From: Acheta domesticus
Taxonomy: Eukaryota > Arthropoda > Insecta > Orthoptera > Gryllidae
Assembly (NCBI GenBank): GCA_031308135.1
Contig: JAHLJT010009436.1
Location: 216,252,786-216,316,785 of the forward strand
Reading direction: 5' to 3'
Length of the DNA stretch: 64,000 bases
The notes under the pieces were generated by a model. It was given only the letters and a program-made list of their open reading frames with translations. It was not told the DNA's origin and did not search any database. This document shows positions 24,241 through 37,200 of this stretch, in pieces. Each line of letters opens with the position of its first letter. Position 1 is the first letter of the stretch. The position numbers were made by a program, and so were the translations under genes.

Positions 24241-24785
24241 GGGCTTAGTTCCCCGCAAGGGCCGGCTTCAGGTGCCGAGCGAGAAGCAAGGGAGAAAATT
24301 AATTTCAACGTGATATACGTGGTGTATGAACTTATTTCCCCTTACGCCGTTTGTTATTATTTTACACGAAGAATAAGCTCTTCTTCTGAAGAAATTAAGT
24401 TTCATTTTACAGGGGAAAAGTAATGCGATGTATTTGCATTTTCTCCCTGACAGCCGGCTTGTTTAGAATATCTACAGTGTATTTTTTTTTTAAATTCCAT
24501 TTCAGATTTTTACATGCGACCAAATTTTATTTCCTCTCGCGGAACCTATTCAACGTAGTGTCTTACACGGGATTGTAAAGACCGCTATAAAATCTCTCTA
24601 AATGCGTTTAAATCTCTCGTCGGTTCTTCGATGCTCTCAGGGCGTTTCGCAGGAAGCAGCGCAAGAACCTTTCTAACACTTCGCGCTCGTAAAAGGCAAA
24701 ACAAACAGATGGGAATGAACAATAGAATTACTTCTGAGGGCCTGCAACGCTGCTGGATGCCGCCTCGTGTTTCACGGATCCGATC
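24241..24785. other. AT-rich non-coding DNA, no gene seen
   Basis: No supported feature. Confidence 0.45.
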
Positions 24786-24935
24786 TTTCTGATCGCTGTG
24801 AGTGCACAAGAGGATTCGTAAAACTAGGGCGCGTATTCACACGTCCCCAAGAGATAAAACGCTCCCGCTTCGGTCGCGGACGCAAGCACTATCGAGTGGA
24901 ATGGAAGAGAGTTCTGATGCTCACCACTGCGCCAC
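24786..24935 (-). mobile_element. Possible tRNA-derived SINE fragment, minus strand
   Basis: The minus strand from 24935 reads GTGGCGCAGTGGTGAGCATC, a strong A-box-type tRNA start. A degenerate T-arm-like hairpin (CCGC, 7-nt loop, GCGG) follows about 50 nt later. The B box itself is poor, so this is a decayed copy at best. Confidence 0.4.
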
Positions 24936-25001
24936 TACATTTCAATTTCCGCTTTGGAAACAGTGGGTGTCTGTAACGGTGAGGGACGTCGAAAAGAAAA
25001 T

Positions 25002-25240
25002 TATACTTCGGTGTTTATAACTTGGCGCGTCAGGGCCTGTCTTCACAGTGGAATATATCTCACGGCATTTTCACGTCTTTCTCGGTTGTGTAGCTACATG
25101 TCGCATGATCGCGCCCATTTCTAGCAGTGCGATTTGACTTGCGTCATATAGCGACACGACCAAGAAAGAAGCGAAATGCCGTGAGATACTCCACTGTGAA
25201 GACAGGCCCTGACGCGCCAAGTTATAAAAACCGAAGTATA
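25002..25240. mobile_element. Foldback MITE with inverted arms of about 110 bp and TA flanks
   Basis: Almost the whole element is a palindrome. The left arm from TACTTCGG (25004) is repeated inverted up to CCGAAGTA (25238), including long shared blocks such as TTATAACTTGGCGCGTCAGG. Divergence rises toward a short central loop near 25115. TA dinucleotides border both ends, consistent with a TA-targeting (Tc1/mariner-like) non-autonomous element. No coding capacity. Transcripts would form a long hairpin. Confidence 0.85.
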
Positions 25241-26960
25241 TATACATGTATATATACATTTACACAATTATACTCATGTGTAAGTGCGCCTGAATATGAA
25301 GGATTCTGAACGGTTACTTAGAACACTTGCATCTAAGTTGACTGTGTGGGACCGTAAATATTTCCAATGATTGAACACCACCAAATATTTATATTAAATG
25401 ACGCCGTAAGACAATCTGCCCCACTTCATTCTATACAGACATTTCTACTACCCGCAACAATATTCACTTACAGCAATGCACATTTGCAGAAATCCTGTAA
25501 TTGCTTTTCCTTGCTCTGCATCTGGTTGTCGCAGTCATGAATGGAAGCTTTTCACTTTAGATGTTCCATTTTGAAATCATAAATTCCGAGAATCCCTTAC
25601 CGCATTTCCCTAACTGTTTTTCTGCTATTCGTGCACAAACGTACAATTATTTACTTTCCATTAACGTAATATGTTTTGATAATGCCTTCTTGGAAATATT
25701 GTAGCTTTTGATATAGTTCTAAATTTAATGTAATTCATGGGAACTTTGATTAAGTGCACATTACACGCTAAAAAGTCAATTGAACTATGGAAATGAATTG
25801 AACAACCCTAAAAGTAAATTGGGCAATATTTATTATTGTAGATATCATACTATCTTTCAATTCATCAGGTTTCTTAATTTGTCAAAAATACAGAAAGTGC
25901 AACACAAACAATCTGACAATTGCAATTGAATTACACGGAGGACAATGAAGCCTTGACCCGCAAGAAGGTACCGCCATCTGGCGCCCGGGCTTGGCGGGCC
26001 CGCTATCCGATAACCCAGTTTTCCGAGAGTGTTCGAAGTGTGCAGGCGTGATCAACTTTTCTTTGGAGCTGAGAATCTTTCTTGAGGACACGAAGTTTTA
26101 AACACTATCTATAATGACAATCGAATAATTTAGTGGTGGATTGTAACCTATCAGTTTACCTGATATAATCCCACGTAATCTTTCTCTTCGGGATAATGAA
26201 AAGATCAAATGTACGCGGTAAACCCTCAGGTGGGAGATGATCTCCAGTGCTCTATTGAACCGCCGCGCCGCAATCCCGCGTAATTTGCTAAAAAAGGTAA
26301 ATAAAAATATGTTCCAAATGTGCCAAGAAAACATTCAAGCCGAAGAACCTCATTTTTAATATCAATTCAATTTAAATCAAGTCAATGATTTTACGCGGCA
26401 AGACTCAGGTTATCAGGCATTCTCTTCCAATATATATTCTCGTTTCTTCTCATGCAAATAACGCTACGCTCCTTTCACTAGAAGAAAGAAGGTATGACTT
26501 GGTCGACGAAACTTACGATTTGAATTTAGCGTAGAGGCTTCTTTTGGTTTTGAGCATCTTTTACATGCAGTAAATCTACAACATGGGACAGACTGTTTTA
26601 CTTACCCTGCGACGAAAGGTCAACGAAGGTCAAAGAAGACCCTTAAAATAACATGGCTTCGATCGAGTTTGAATCTGTGAACTTAGGTGTAACAGTCCGA
26701 TAATCAAACTGTCACAACACCAAAGCCGCCAATTTCATACTTAACATAAATTAAGCGCAACAAATGTAGCTCACAGCTCAGCGCGGGGGACTGAGCGCCC
26801 GCCGGGCGATCCACGAGGGCATCTCGGCTCACAGCGCAACGCCTGCCGTTTTCCCGGCGACCATTAAGTTGTCCCTACTCTATTACGAAATGTACTGGAA
26901 ATCAGTAAACTTTGAAAAAACAAGTAAACTAAACCCTAAAGTCTAAAACCTAAAACCGGT
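25241..26960. other. AT-rich non-coding DNA with two small GC patches
   Basis: Small CpG-rich patches occur near 25975-26005 and 26780-26850. No genes or transposon ends are recognised. CTAAA-type repeats (about 26925-26960) lead into the next SINE-like head. Confidence 0.45.
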
Positions 26961-27110
26961 TTAGGTGGCTCAGACATCCACTGATGTCACTGCAATATCT
27001 GTGACAGGGAGGTCCTCGGATTCCAGTTCGCAGGCCTGGGTCCTGTTTTTATTTATAATCCTCGCTTGAGGGTAAGTGAGGCCATGAGACGGGCTTGACG
27101 TATTCCCTTC
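26961..27110 (+). mobile_element. Degenerate tRNA-derived SINE-like head
   Basis: TAGGTGGCTCAGACATCC resembles an A box, and GGATTCCAGTTCG (about 27018-27030) a B box, at tRNA-like spacing. A hairpin (GTCAC...GTGAC) sits between them, where the anticodon arm would be. Stems are imperfect. Confidence 0.45.
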
Positions 27111-27820
27111 GCCGAATCTATCATACATGGCCTAACTGAGCTTTTCCTTCGAAACACAACTATAGAAATTGAGACGGTTGTAATACAGAACTACACATTG
27201 ATTTTGGTTGCAATCGGGAATCGATGCCGATCTGCGATCACGGAAAACTAGCACGCTGTCCATGAGCCAACCAACTTTCTTCTCCTTCTTCTTTTTCTTC
27301 TTAGTATTATTGTTGTTATTAAAGTACAAATAAAATCATTTGTTCAAGTAATTAAATATTATGGATTGTTGATATTTTATATACACGTTTTTGCTTTTAT
27401 GAAAAGATGTTGTCGAACAATGTTAAGAAGTAGCTGTTAATCAACAGCTAATGTGTCTCGGAATACTACGGGATTCTCATCCCCAAAGTATCTTTCATCA
27501 AAATTGAAGCCTATTACGAAGAGTGGTACATATAACTGCATTAAATTCTCAAAATACGTTTGCAAAACAATGCAACATGTACCTTTTGTTTTGATCGTTC
27601 GCATGTTCAGATTTTAATTGTTTCTCTTGTTACAATATAATTTTATCTTCAAAATATTAGTATTAAATTTTAATCTAATCTAACCGATTTCTACTTGAAT
27701 GATGCAATTGTCTCACATCTCTTCATATCTAGAAGGGCCTTTCTTCTCTTCCACATCTAGAAGGGCCTTTTCTTATATCCCTATTTACGCTAGGGGCCAG
27801 AGGAATTCTGAAGACTGACC
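27111..27820. other. AT-rich non-coding DNA with a short direct repeat
   Basis: ATCTAGAAGGGCCTTT occurs twice, about 34 bp apart (near 27728 and 27762). A CTT/CTTTTT tract lies near 27279-27302. No gene. Confidence 0.45.
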
Positions 27821-28019
27821 CAGTCGAACGCCCGCCAAAAGCAAACCGCGCTGGAGGGAACGGGCAAGATCTTTCCGTTCCCAAGAACTCTCAGCGGTGA
27901 TGCTTTTTCAATTGCCAACGACCACTCCTCCCTTCTCCACCCCTAGCTCCATCGATGCCGCCGCGCCGGGAGATTAATGACGCCCCGGCCGCTCCGCTGC
28001 GAGGAGCGACTGGGCAAGG
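27821..28019. other. GC-rich island edge
   Basis: CpG-rich DNA with a GATTAATGACG core near 27971, next to the G-rich heptamer array. Confidence 0.4.
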
Positions 28020-28310
28020 GTAAGGGCGGGGAAGGCGGTGGTGGGTGGCGGGTGGTAGGAGGCTGGCGGCCGGCGGCGGGTGGCGAATGACGGGTGACGA
28101 GGGGCGGGTGGCGAGTGCTGGTGGCGGCTGGCGGCTGGCTTGCAGTGGATGGCGAATGGCGGGTAGCTGGTGGCGGGTAGCGGATGGCGGGTGGCGGGTA
28201 GCGGGTAGCGGGTGGGAGGAGCGGGTGGTGGGGGCGAGTAGGGATAGCGGTGGCGTGTTATGGATGGAGGTTGGCGAGTAGCGGGTGGCGGGTGGCGAGT
28301 TGAGAGTGGA
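28020..28310. repeat. Heptamer-based minisatellite (GCGGGTR/GGTGGCG)n
   Basis: The top strand consists of GGCGGGTG, GGCGAGT and AGCGGGT variants in an approximate 7-bp register, most regular at about 28160-28215. Both strands show long simple-composition frames that are repeat artefacts. Confidence 0.75.
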
Positions 28311-28319
28311 GAGTGTTGG

Positions 28320-28774
28320 CGTCTTCTATGAAACATCGCGAATACAGAAAATCTGCATTGTAGGAACAGTGGGAGCTTGCTCCTCAAAAAAAAAACCTGA
28401 ATACAACTTTAAATGACTAAGATAACGTTGACCAAAAATATGTTTATTTGCCGAGAGGTGTTTCAAACACTCTGCGAGCTGTTATATAACCTTCCTTCGC
28501 CCTACCCGTAGTCGACAATCCGTTTTCCACTCCACACTACTCGTGAGACGTTAGTCACAACGCGTCCGTATAGATGTGGATGTAGTATGTGCGATCGAAA
28601 GAACACAAGGCATTTGTGATGAAACGAAACTATCTATTAAATACACGACCACAATGTACATCACAAACGAATGTTTCACGACAGTTTATTATAGTTTACT
28701 AAATGGTTCATAAGTGATCAAGAATTGTTAAGAAGCATTCTCTCTGACGATAGACACGTTCACGTTTATTTGTA
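28320..28774. other. AT-rich non-coding DNA, no gene seen
   Basis: No supported feature. Confidence 0.45.

Positions 28775-28809
<35 letters not shown>
28775..28809. repeat. (AAT)n microsatellite
   Basis: About eleven uninterrupted AAT units. Confidence 0.95.
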
Positions 28810-28811
<2 letters not shown>

Positions 28812-30460
28812 CAACCTATCATATGCAATGATTAATATTTATTGGATTAATGTTTATGCACGATTAGCAAATGAAGTTCCCTTCCATTTAATCATATTTT
28901 ATCTGTGCACAAAAATAAGCCTTAATGTTTATCGTGTCTTGCAACTGTAACATCTGAATGAAAAAGTTAATTATTAATTGAATCTATAAATTGCTGGATT
29001 ATATTTCATTTATTTAAAAAAATATGTATGTTTTGGCTTCTTAAAACGTTTAAATTACAAAACAAATTTCTATTTTTTAGGCAGTGTAATTTTCACTAAC
29101 GTGTGATCCATTCTATCTTCCCTTGTGAATATATATTTACTGACATTTGTTTCTGTTAGAAAAATAAACGAAATGAGAGCAAAATATTCACACTTCCCTT
29201 TCAAAATATTATATATGATAACTTGTAGAGAGATGTGTCTGGAATTAATTTGTGTTTCAGTATACATACTCCAATCAAATATCGTCCCTTGAACAGACAG
29301 TAGCCATTAGCGATAATTATCGTTGACATTAATCCAGTTACACATGCATTATGTCAATTAGAAACAGTCAATCTACAGATTACGCAATTGGCACGTTTCT
29401 GTACAGCAATTTCTCGTTTATATGTTAATGCCAGTCGTAAAGCTGACTCTCGTTTACTACAAATCTACAATCCTACTCCATAAATATAATTTTCACTTCA
29501 ATCATTCACGTTGGTAATTTACAGAATGGGTTTTGCTTCCATTCTGATTCATTATTATTGGAGAGAAGAATACTAAAACACTGTCATTTATAATACATGA
29601 TATTGAAGGTAAAAAGTTGTTTTAAAAATAATCATTTGTAGAAACGAAAAAAAGTTCCATTGATTTTAGTTCATTCTTAAGGTTTTATGGTTAATCCAAA
29701 TTGTATAGCAATTTTTTTCAATTATTACGCATTTAATGTTCTTGGATGGTGGAAACATCCAAGTACTTTCAAAGAAGTACTGAAGAAAAGCATCAAGTCG
29801 GATCCTTGTTCATTCTACGCACATAAAAATGAGTTTGCGAAATAATACGTGAACTAGTTGTCTTACAACACATTCGCCTCTGCAAGTCTGCACTGTTCCA
29901 AGAAATTTAAAAAAAACTATATGTAGTTTATAAATTATTTCCGTGGTTAAGCACTCTACTTCGCGAGTTTTGTTTCTATATACTTTGCTACAGTACAAAT
30001 GTGTCCTGTAACTTTCAACTGATATAGTGAAGCTTGAGATGACCAAACATTCTACGTAGAGAGTACTCGATTCCTTGACGGTTTATGATGCAGAGGACAA
30101 GCGTTTTAATACTGCATCCAATAGAAATGATGTTGTTACAATAAAATAACAAGAGAACTTAAGTTCCTTTACTGAGTTACATCTCCACTGCGTGTAAACA
30201 AAATACAACTCTAACACATCGATTCTTATCAGCTCTAGTAAGAAGTGCATTCATCCAAATGAACATTTTCATCACTATTAACATTTTATTACAAATTAAC
30301 ACATAATTTCACAAAAGAAGCGTTTTTTTCTGAATGAATATCTGTTCATTTATAATCGAGAAAGTACGGCGTTATGGGTTCATCATCCACGCTAAGTAAA
30401 AGAATAATCCAATAAACTAAAAAAAAAATACTTGATCGGACCACAATATAAGGTACAGAG
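28810..30460. other. AT-rich non-coding stretch with a double hairpin at 29741-29781
   Basis: No gene. At 29741-29763 an 8-bp stem with a 7-nt loop is followed immediately, overlapping by two bases, by a 7-bp stem with a 6-nt loop (29762-29781). Nothing else is recognised. Confidence 0.45.
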
Positions 30461-30539
30461 TGCCTAAGAAATTACCTTCCTTACCCTTCCGAGCACGCCC
30501 ATCAGATGAGCAAACGTCAGATGATAAAACTGTCGCTTG

Positions 30540-30720
30540 TCCGAGTGGCGAATTTCTCACGGGGTGCGCGCGTTGCCCAGACGAGGCACGGATGGTGTGG
30601 AGGGGTGGCGGGGGAGGGGGAGGGGGAGGGGGAGGAGCAAGGAGAAGAGAAGAGCGCTGCGCGGCGGCGCTCCCTGGAATGAACGGCTTCAGGAAAGAAC
30701 GCCACTAAAAATCAGAGACG
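30540..30720. other. GC-rich island with a strong G-quadruplex tract
   Basis: The top strand at 30602-30633 has GGGG followed by four runs of five G separated by single bases (GGGGGAGGGGGAGGGGGAGG type). This is the best G4-forming sequence in the window. Confidence 0.7.
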
Positions 30721-31560
30721 AGAAAAAGATTACGCTCGCTGCAGGAGCTGAATATTTTTCCGGCAAAAATCGGTTCACTCGAAGTTGGAGTGGCCGTCTT
30801 TTTTTGCTCTTTCGCTTTAAAAGGAATTTACAATACAGTGCCTACGGACTGTTCGTTTCTGAGTACACCGTAAAACGAAAGTGCCGTAATAGAATTCGAA
30901 AGAAGCCGAGGCGGAGGTCGTTTTCGGAAGCGGAGTTCTCGCTTAGCAAGCGAAATACGTATTACTGACCTCTTGATTTGTGTTGAAAGTTCATTCGCAG
31001 AAACAGAAGAAGGCTTCACAACAATCCTGGGCCAAAATTGTAAGGTTAACTTACGCAAAACGTATTTCCGAAATCGTTTTCATAACTTTGAATTTAACTC
31101 TGGAAGGAGGATAAAAAATATTATCAATTATCGTATGGATTATGAAGAAAAAAGTGCAATTGTTGCAAAGAAAATGCCTACTAAGTAATAGTCAAAATTT
31201 TACTTCCGCCGATAATCTACGACTCAAAACTTTTGAAACACACACTCTTAGTGAACTTCACACTCTTAGTTATAGAGAATGCTTAATTTCCATATGCGAA
31301 CATTCACGGAAAACTGTGAAACCTTCGAAATGTGAATTATGGTGATGGATAAATTATTAGATATAGTACAAACAACAATGTTATTCCTAAATGTATATTG
31401 TACTTTCCCAGAATCACAATACTTGAACAGTCAAATTCGTTATACGCGGGAGAAGGTTAAAATAAATCATATTTAAAAATCCTGAAAGACACGACGACTA
31501 CCGCGTCATTTCATACTATATTGCTATCGATTCTGACTTTTATAAATTACACTACACGCT
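30721..31560. other. AT-rich non-coding DNA, no gene seen
   Basis: Frames are short and unrecognisable. Confidence 0.45.
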
Positions 31561-31799
31561 CACCCCAATACGCATTGCTTTTCCTTTCGTCCAGGCGCGG
31601 AGGTGAGAACAGGTAGGCAGCGAACGCACCACAATCCATCAGTCACCGCATTGTTGCAACCTCTCACTGCGTTCACCAACCGAGTGTGAATACCGAGAGT
31701 GTTTCAAACCCCGCGCAGCAAAACACCACTTACTCCGACCAAAACTACACAGAGACTAATATTTCGCGCTAAGCTCTTTAAAGGAGGGTATTACGTAGG

Positions 31800-31892
31800 C
31801 AGAGGCCATAAATCGTGTAACGTGCTGGCGGCAGGCGCGCCGCGCGGCCACCCGCAGCACAGCGCAGCGCGGAACCCCGCCGCGTCAACGGA

Positions 31893-31954
<62 letters not shown>

Positions 31955-32190
31955 GGGCGGGGGCGGCGGCGGCAGCGGCAAAGGCGGCGGCGACGATGGC
32001 GGTTGCGACAACGACGACGGTGACTGCGGCGGCGACTGCTGCGACGACGATGACGACGGTGACAGTGACAGTGACAATGACGGCGACGGCGGCGGCGGAT
32101 GCAGCGGCGGATGGAGTGACGGATGTGGGAGCGGCGGTGGCGGCGGCGGCGGTACTGGCGACAGTAGTGAAGATGGTACTGGCTGCTACA
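31800..32190. repeat. GC-rich island with trinucleotide runs (GAC)n(GGC)n
   Basis: GACGACGAC passes into an uninterrupted GGC run (about 31911-31950) and then imperfect GGC/GAC/GAT triplets to about 32170. A GGCCATAAATCG core precedes it (31803). Poly-Ala, poly-Arg or poly-Gly translations are artefacts. Confidence 0.75.
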
Positions 32191-32365
32191 GCTCAGAGAT
32201 AATTTTGGCAGCTCGACAGAGGCGGGCACTATATACATAGCTGGGTCGAATTCAGCCACTGTCTAGACGAGAATTCTAACGAACGGATGCTCTGATCGGC
32301 ACTTTTCTGTGGATTCTTCGATCAACAGGTGTATCGCGAATTAAACAGGCGAATCCGGAGCAGTA

Positions 32366-32560
32366 CTTTGAAAAACGGGCCACCGACAGCGCGCGGTATT
32401 TCCTTCTTACTATTCCTCTCCTCTCCGCTTACAAACACACACATACATACACACACACACAGACGTACATGCCTTACACTTCCAAAGTGTGGGGAGACCA
32501 GACATGTGCTTAGAGAATGCCCCGGCCACAGCGGTGTCTCTCTGCGAAAGATACCTGGAG
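32366..32560. repeat. Dispersed repeat copy B with a CA microsatellite
   Basis: Counterpart of the element at about 3400-3570: AAAAACGG, GCGCGCGGT, a pyrimidine tract, CTTACA, a CA/CATA tract and ACATGC in the same order and orientation. The similarity fades into GGAGACCAGACATG. Family unknown. Confidence 0.45.
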
Positions 32561-32689
32561 AGGGGAAACGTCTTAAACTGTCCTGTAGGTCGATGCCAGG
32601 TCGACGCCTTATCTCACATTCCAGTGAGGGAGGAATACCTTTATCTCTCTGTTCCACTTACGGATCGAATGACTCTAGGTAGTTGATGC

Positions 32690-33130
32690 GCCAAAGACGA
32701 ATCAATTAATACTCATTCACTCACGACGCCGCCGATGGTGGTGGTGAAAGTGAAGGAAGAAGAGGGGAGTGACTACGCCGGAGGCAGTATGGTTAAGTAG
32801 AGGGGGTATATCGTAGGTGAAGGCATAGATAGACCGGACTGTTGCGTGGCTGGAGAAGGCGGCATTACCTATGGAGCATGGGTCAGAGGGCGATGAAGAG
32901 CATTAGGGGTTATTGGTGGCGATGAGGTCGTGGATGCAGACGGGGTCAGGAATGGAGGCGGCCACGGGAGCGGGCGTGGGAATGTGGACAGTCACGGTGG
33001 CGGCCGGGGAGGACCGACATGTTGAGGGTGAGAATGGAGACGGGGACAAAGACGCGGTCGAAAATGGGACGGAGGCATTTGTGAAGATGTGGGTGGGAGA
33101 AAGGTTGAGAGTGCAATGATTCGGAGCAGA
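32690..33130. other. Purine/G-rich non-coding segment
   Basis: GATGGTGGTGG, GAAGGAAGAAG and GGAGACGGGG variants on the top strand; no periodicity and no gene. Confidence 0.4.
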
Positions 33131-34850
33131 GGACGCTGGTAGGATAGCTGAGCCAACTGGCGTGACAGAGCGTGCGCTGTTAGATAGTTAGGTGAAATAA
33201 CTACGCTATATCGCACCTGAAGTTTCCGATATTTGTGTCTCTTATTCTTTCTCATTTCGCATCGTTGTTATAAAATGCGACAATCAAAACAACTTATTGA
33301 TATATAAGAATGGTTGACGCCTATTACTTTGCGAAATAATGGTTAATACCTATTAGTACATCTTCCGTCTCTTATTTGGATTCGCTTCACCCTTTATCTA
33401 ATGAGCTGGACATAGATCACATAAGTTTCCCAAATCCCACTGTCCACTGCAGCATTAATATCGCAGACAAGGAAGGTGTTACCACTAAATTTACTCTCCT
33501 TTTCCCACTTTCCGATGCACCGCTTGCAGCCCTCACAGCAGACAAGTGCCGCCGAAAACCCCAATTTCGTTTTCCACTCTACATAAATAGAGAATTGCAT
33601 TGGAGCACCAGCCATGGCTCAGTTCACGTCGCTGCGTCTGTTCATGATATCCTCTTTTCATTACAATAGATTCTGATGCCGATGCACATACGCCACACGT
33701 TATTCTCTGAAGCCATTCCATTTGTTCTGCGGATCACATCCATCCACTACGCTAGCTAAAATAGCGATCACTTCCCTGATGATTCTTTAGCAGCATACAG
33801 TGCTCGCCTCTCGAGTCGTGGCGGACGGTTCTGAAAACTATTTGAGTGCTATTAGCGGCGACTTAGCTAAGCTTTTTAAGCACCCGGGGCAAACAAATTT
33901 AACCCCCCTCTGAAGCTTATTTTATAGTTATTAAAGTGTTTTGTTAAAATAATTTTAGAAAATGTTTAAAATTACGCACGAAAATTACATACAAATCTGT
34001 TTGAATGATTGTTCCTAGTTTAAAATAGACCCATATAAAATTGATAATGCAACGATACATTTTACATATAAAAATAATTTGTATATCATAATTTATATTT
34101 TATATGGTAATTAAGCTTTTCATTGACAGTTGATAGTAATGACAGAAAATAGAATACCAAAAACCATGTGGCTGGCAGATCTATGAAGTACTGCCAAGAG
34201 TACTGCTCGCGAGTACTGCTCGGTGCTGTGAATTTCACAGTCTTTAAGAACATAAATGGCCAGCATTTTAGGGCATGCGTACAACACGAATTGTCGTGCT
34301 CCTCACGTCATCAGGTTTTCTTATTTGAAACAGTACATCGCAACTCATTCCAGGCCCCTGACCAAGCTGGACAAAAGTGCACATGTTAAGAAAAATCCGA
34401 AAATTTAGAACATAATTGTTTAATTTAATCAAGGTAACAGATGGTGTACTGCAGCATTGCAACACTTCCTTGCCAGCAACCATTGCTCTCGAGCGACATC
34501 CATTAACTTTCATCGAATAATCTACAGTAAATTGTACTTCGTTTAGCTGTTGTCGATCTCTTACGTTCTTTAGTCTCCCATGTCTCTTGGCTCCCAAATT
34601 ATAGTCTATCGAATCCCATGCCTTCAGTTCCTCCTTATTCCTCCAACGCACATGTCAATTTCTAGCTCTAACTACGTTACTGCAAACATTATTCACACGT
34701 TCCCCTTTCCCAAAGTCACCGCAACCTTCGTGACAATCAAAACAGACCATGTTCGTTACAAATCCAATATCCGCATACTGCATATACTTCACTTTTAGTA
34801 CCTCTAACCTCATAATTCCCTCCTACATCCTCAACGCTGCAGATCTCTCA
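33131..34850. other. AT-rich non-coding DNA, no gene recognised
   Basis: Two open frames of about 100-130 codons (33376-33669 plus, 34268-34651 minus) have ordinary amino acid composition, but I recognise no domain and see no supporting splice or promoter context. I leave them uncalled. Confidence 0.4.
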
Positions 34851-35760
34851 TCCACCCCCACTGTCATCACAGCCAGCTCCGCCCGTTCCATCCCCCGCCG
34901 CTCGCACCCCCTGCGTTGCAGATCTCTCGCCGCCCCCGCCGCGGTGCCGCAGGCCGCCAACTTTCGACGCCGTGGTTTCCAGCTTGGTTTTCTTAATTAA
35001 ATATTACACTCCGAAATAAATCTCCTCGCAAATTAGCGAAGCGGACGCGCTCTCGTCTCGAAAAGTTGTGTGTTATGTACATTCGCGAGAAGATATCCGC
35101 GATATTAAACTTGCGCCCCGAGTTTTAATTACGGAATTATTAAGCTATTATTTATGGTTGCGTGAAATGAATTTAAAACTTTCAGTTCTTCGAGTGTGTA
35201 ATGCGTGCCGGTCGGGTGGGCAGCACGTCGCCACTCCACCCCCCACCCCACCGTCAACGCCGCCTTCTTCTCGGGCCTCTCGCAGTCCTCTCGGCGTCCT
35301 CGCCGCTCTCGTGGCGACGCCTTTCGGCGAACAAACATGTTTCGAGCGCTGAGTAGTTGAGAACAATTGCGCAGTGTGCGGCGCAGGCTGCCCGTTCCAG
35401 CCCGCCCCCGCACGCGCTCCTCCGCCTCGACGGCGCGGCGCGGCGGCGCTGTGTGCAGCTGCTGAACTTTGCCTCCCGCTAGCCTCGAACTCCCCATCCC
35501 AATTACACCAGAAAAAGGGTGAGGGGGGGACGCGGCGAAATTCCGCCTCCCGGTTCTTCTTTGAAGCGGGCGGAAGGGGAATTATTCAGAAGTTTTCTAT
35601 CTCAAATTACGAAAAACCCAGTCGGGTCGGCGGGCGGGTGGGTGCGGGGTGCGCGCGCTCGCGCGCCGGTTAAAATTTTACGCCGCGAATATGAGGCGTC
35701 GGCCGAGCGAACAAAGAAGCGGAGGAGGAGGAGGAGGAGGAGGAGAAGGCGGTAGCGTTT
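34851..35760. other. CpG-rich islands with a TAATTA core and a (GGA)n tract
   Basis: A small island (34870-34970) is followed by AT-rich DNA holding GTTTTAATTACGG (about 35122), then a larger CpG island (35200-35700) ending in a GGAGGAGGA run (35720-35745). No gene is recognised. Confidence 0.45.
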
Positions 35761-36900
35761 AGGAAAGGTTCGCCTTACTTCGTTGGATTATCCACAGGTC
35801 AGTGCTCAAGGAATGCCACGAAGAAAGAAGTTTCCAAATTAACTCCCTTTCGCAGCAGTAAACGAACAAAACTATTCGAAAATGTGGCGTTATATTAGCA
35901 GTTAAACAAATTGCGTAACTTGTTTTTCGCCTTGCATTCTGAAGTAAAATTATACGTAGAAATAACTATTATACGTAGAAATTCCAGTAATTTAGTTAAA
36001 AGGGTCATTGAATTATTAAATTTAGAATTACTAAACTACACTCTAAAATATCGAATATATATATTTTTAGTTTCGTTTCTTGTTTCACCTCAGAATTGAC
36101 ATTCGATTTACAGATCAAGCACGTACAGATAAATCATCGCACTGACTTTTTCTATTAACCTACGTTCAAAATCGTACAGAATTGTTTTAACTCCATTATG
36201 AGCTAGCGGTGATAAAGTAATTTACGGTGAATTCACTTCATTTAAGTGAGGAGAGTGATCTGAGACAAGAAAATTAAAGTGAATATTATATTTACTTTAT
36301 TTTTGTCAATACTCCTTGCATGTATGTACATTTAGTTCTCGCATCATTCTACCAACCACACTGAAGTACATAAATTCCTCCAATTGTATTCCCATATATT
36401 TTATATACGTTATTTAGAATATATGGTATAAATTTTCTTTGCTAGAACACAACCTAATAATTACACAAAAATATTACTAAAATAATTTCTTGTGTAGAAT
36501 ATATGCAAAGGTTCTGATCGCTGCTTAGTGCGACAGTATTGCCGAAAGGCATCACAATATCGAAAATCATTACTACAATAGTAGTTGTTCTAAAGTAATA
36601 TAATAAAACAATGAAAACTAAGTCATAAAAACTGAGAGTTCAAACGTGATGCACATTATTTCGTATTGTATTTCAATTGTTTAACGACGGACGTCTTACA
36701 AACAACTATTACAACTTCTACTGTAACTTATAAAATGCCTCTGAAGATATCAACTGATAAATTAATACTCTGCATTTTATAATAGTCTCTTATCTTTTAA
36801 TGAAAGAAACTGTTCAGTCTCCTGTTCGTTCCATTAACAACTTTTCTTTTTAACGATTAAGTGTGAAAACGAGATGCACCGAAGACACTCCAAAACCCTC
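35761..36900. other. AT-rich non-coding DNA, no gene seen
   Basis: No supported feature. Confidence 0.5.
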
Positions 36901-36929
36901 CACGCAGGTCAGCATCGAAGGTGCAGAGT

Positions 36930-37200
36930 CCCGCCGCGTACCTGAACGTGGCCTAGGGCAGGGCGGGACGGGGCGAGGGTGGCGGGGCGGGGCGGGACGT
37001 TGTAGAGTTGGTATGAGGAGCGTGACGGAGGCGGGTAGACCGGCGGGGGCGAGGGTGGACCCGGGGGAAGGCCGGGGGTTCATATCCGGTCGGGGGCGGT
37101 GGCGCGGCGCGTCCCGGCGACGCCGAAGGGCGTGGCCACCCGCTTGCAAACAGCTGACGGCAGATCGAAGGGCGGTGTTCCCGTGCTGCAAAAACCGAGA
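36930..37200. other. GC-rich, G-skewed island
   Basis: GGGGCGGGGCGGGACG runs near 36980-37000, then CpG-rich DNA; no gene. Confidence 0.5.

Noticed and set aside
31699..32202. Ala/Thr-rich 167-aa ORF
   Set aside because: It is driven by GGC/GAC triplet repeats; the opposite strand gives equally long poly-Pro and poly-Arg frames.
33376..33669. 97-aa plus-strand ORF of ordinary composition
   Set aside because: No recognisable family, splice context or supporting motif; this length is expected by chance in 64 kb.
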